This document shows, one piece after another, positions 4,309 through 6,140 of a stretch of 6,140 nt of DNA. The stretch is from positions 1 through 6,140 of the forward strand of contig SCUR01000089.1 in the NCBI GenBank assembly GCA_004297235.1. The letters run 5' to 3'. Position 1 is the first letter of the stretch, and every line of letters begins with the position of its first letter. The position numbers and the translations under genes are program-made. This DNA comes from Candidatus Manganitrophaceae bacterium. Lineage in GTDB: Bacteria; Nitrospirota; Nitrospiria; SBBL01; Manganitrophaceae. The notes under the pieces were generated by a model. It saw nothing but the letters and a program-made list of their open reading frames with translations. It was not told where the DNA came from and made no database searches.

Positions 4309-6140
4309 ATGAACGGAGGAACCATCCGAGTTCTCCTGGTGGAAGACAACCCGGCCGACGCCCGGCTGGCTCAAGAGTTGCTGGTCGAGACGGCCGGCGG
4401 CCGCTTTAAAGTGACCGAAACCGCTCGGCTCGCCAAGGCGATCGGCACGCTCAAAAAGGAGTCGTTCGACGTTATCCTCCTCGACCTCTCGCTCCCCGAC
4501 TCCCGAGGGCTTGAACCCCTCTTTCGCATCCGGGGCGAGGCGCCCGGCACCCCGCTCGTCATCCTCTCCGGCCGGAGCGACGAGCAGACCGCGATCAAAG
4601 CGATCCAGGAAGGGGCCCAAGATTACCTCATCAAAGGGCGAATCAGCGGCGACCTGCTGGCCCATGCCATCACCTATGCGATCGAGCGGAAGCGGACGGA
4701 GGAGGCGTTACGAAATGCCAAAGCGTTTTCCGAAAATCTGATTCAGACGGCCAACGTGATCATCCTGAGCCTGGATACCGCCGGCAATATCGACATCTTT
4801 AATCAGGCGGCGGAGAAGATTACCGGCTATACCCTCTCGGAATTAAAAGGGAAGAATTGGTTCGAGATCCTGGTGCCCAAAGAGCGATATCCGCACGTCT
4901 GGGAGGAATTTAACCGGCTTCTCGCCGGCGGGATACCGAAGACCTTCGAGAATCCGATCCTGACCAAAAGCGGCGAAGAGCGCCACATCATGTGGCAGAA
5001 CAATCAGATCAAGATCGATGGGAAGGTCGTCGCCACCATTTCATTCGGGAACGACATCACCGAGCGCAAGAAGGCGGAAGCGCTCCTCTGCGTCCGCGCG
5101 CGGCGGCAGGAGATCATCGCGGAACTGGGACAGCGGGCCCTCTCGGGAGGGCCGCTTCCGACATTAATGAATGAGGCCGTCACCTTGGTCGCCCGGACGC
5201 TGGAGGTCGAGTATTGCAACGTGTTGGAGCCCCTCCCGGGTGAAGGCGCGCTGCTGCTGACGGCCGGGTGCGGGTGGGAAGAGGGCCGGATCGGAGCGGA
5301 GACGGTCGGCATGTTCGAGAATTCTCAGGCCGCTTATACCCTCGCCAACAACGGGCCGGTGGTGGTGGTGGACTTTGAAACGGAGCGCCGCTTTCGCGCG
5401 TCGCCGCTGCTGCTCGATCATGAGGTGGTCAGCGGACTGAGCGTTCTGATCCCGGGCCAGGACTATCCGCACGGTGTCCTGGGAGCCCACACGACGCGGC
5501 GGCGCACCTTCCGCGAGGAGGATGTTCTCTTTCTGCAATCGATCGCCAACGTGCTCGCCGCCGCGATCGATCGGAAAAAAGCGGAGGAGCGGATCGAGCA
5601 TCAGGCGTACCACGACGCCCTCACCGGTCTTCCCAACCGGCTGCTGCTGGAGGATCGTCTCTCGATCGCCGTCGCCCACGCGCATCGGAACCATCAAATG
5701 CTCGCGATTATTTTGGTCGACCTCGATCGATTCAAGGTGATCAACGACACCCTCGGCCACGCGATCGGGGACGAATTGCTGAGGGGGGTGGCGACCCGTT
5801 TCTTAAGCTCCATTCGCGACTGCGACACCGTCGCCCGGATGGGGGGAGATGAATTCGCCATTCTCCTTCCGGAATTGAGCTGCGGCGATATCGCGGTGAA
5901 TGTTGCAGAGCGAATTTTCGCCTCCCTCAAGCAGCCGTTTTCTCTCGACGGCCACGACCTCTATGTCACCGCCAGCCTCGGGATGGCCGTCTATCCGGAA
6001 GCCGGACTCGACGTGCAGACGCTGCTGCGACACGCCGACATCGCCCTCTATCGGGCCAAAGAGCAGGGGAGGAACACGCTGCGCTCCTTCTCACCGACGA
6101 TGAATGCAAGGGCCTTTGAGCGGTTATCGCTGGAGAGCAG
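4309..6140 (+). CDS. REC-PAS-GAF-GGDEF cyclic di-GMP signalling protein, 3' end outside the window
   Basis: The frame is open from ATG 4309 to the window edge, giving at least 610 residues. TAAGGAG at 4297-4303 lies 5 bases before the start and includes the preceding stop codon. Domains in order: receiver (about 5-125; E12/D13, phosphoacceptor D59, S87, K109 in LIKGR), PAS (about 141-256, ending DITERKKAE), GAF (about 265-422) and GGDEF (about 434-595). The cyclase domain has DALTGLPNR at 436-444, metal-binding D471, the substrate-loop motif IND/GH/GD (478-488) and an intact GGDEF at 512-516. RDCD at 503-506 is the RxxD product-inhibition site at the correct five-residue spacing. It should make cyclic di-GMP from two GTP under control of phosphorylation plus PAS and GAF inputs. 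The linker FSPTMNARAFERLSLES at the edge resembles the join to an EAL phosphodiesterase domain, so a bifunctional protein is likely but not seen. No membrane segment is visible. It is the third gene of the kinase operon. Confidence 0.92.
   Translation, partial: MNGGTIRVLLVEDNPADARLAQELLVETAGGRFKVTETARLAKAIGTLKKESFDVILLDLSLPDSRGLEPLFRIRGEAPGTPLVILSGRSDEQTAIKAIQEGAQDYLIKGRISGDLLAHAITYAIERKRTEEALRNAKAFSENLIQTANVIILSLDTAGNIDIFNQAAEKITGYTLSELKGKNWFEILVPKERYPHVWEEFNRLLAGGIPKTFENPILTKSGEERHIMWQNNQIKIDGKVVATISFGNDITERKKAEALLCVRARRQEIIAELGQRALSGGPLPTLMNEAVTLVARTLEVEYCNVLEPLPGEGALLLTAGCGWEEGRIGAETVGMFENSQAAYTLANNGPVVVVDFETERRFRASPLLLDHEVVSGLSVLIPGQDYPHGVLGAHTTRRRTFREEDVLFLQSIANVLAAAIDRKKAEERIEHQAYHDALTGLPNRLLLEDRLSIAVAHAHRNHQMLAIILVDLDRFKVINDTLGHAIGDELLRGVATRFLSSIRDCDTVARMGGDEFAILLPELSCGDIAVNVAERIFASLKQPFSLDGHDLYVTASLGMAVYPEAGLDVQTLLRHADIALYRAKEQGRNTLRSFSPTMNARAFERLSLES

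Overview
The window comes from a GC-rich bacterial chromosome with strong G/C preference at third codon positions. All five recognisable genes lie on the + strand. The respiratory genes imply a Gram-negative-type bacterium with a Rieske/cytochrome b quinol-oxidising complex. The cytochrome b carries a C-terminal monohaem cytochrome c and has b6-like haem-ligand spacing. That combination points away from ordinary proteobacterial complex III and towards a deep-branching lineage. Nitrospirota or a neighbouring phylum is my guess, from memory only and with low confidence.

Layout. (1) Bases 1-118 are the last 38 codons of a CBS-domain protein. (2) Bases 119-222 form a short intergenic stretch with a good sigma70-type promoter (TTGCCT, 17 bp, TATGAT). 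(3) Bases 223-2048 are a two-gene operon: a Tat-targeted Rieske [2Fe-2S] protein, then a cytochrome b6/subunit IV/cytochrome c fusion. The two genes overlap by one base (TGATG). Together they could carry the core of a quinol:cytochrome c oxidoreductase: Rieske cluster, two b haems, quinol site and c haem. (4) Bases 2049-2722 are a 674-base stretch with no secure gene. It holds inverted repeats, an AT-rich promoter-like segment, a leader with three consecutive small hairpins, and a short hydrophobic ORF (2478-2732). That ORF looks like the relic or frameshifted N-terminus of a membrane-bound sensor. An A5G7 tract lies close to where its reading frame gives way to that of the next gene. (5) Bases 2723-6140 are a tightly packed signalling operon: a soluble PAS histidine kinase, a single-domain Rcp1-like response regulator (4-base ATGA overlap), and a large REC-PAS-GAF-GGDEF protein that runs off the window, probably into an EAL domain.

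How the genes may work together. The Rieske and cytochrome b-c proteins would move electrons from quinol to a periplasmic acceptor and contribute to proton-motive force. In the downstream operon the kinase has two candidate phosphoacceptor partners next to it, a stand-alone receiver and a receiver fused to a diguanylate cyclase, so the operon probably links a PAS-sensed cue to cyclic di-GMP level. Nothing in the sequence directly ties the signalling operon to the respiratory one; they are separated by 674 bases that include a likely promoter. I see no mobile element, CRISPR array, tRNA or rRNA. No wholly new system is evident. The most unusual points are the cytochrome fusion with its missing haem-c(n) cysteine and the frame switch ahead of the kinase.
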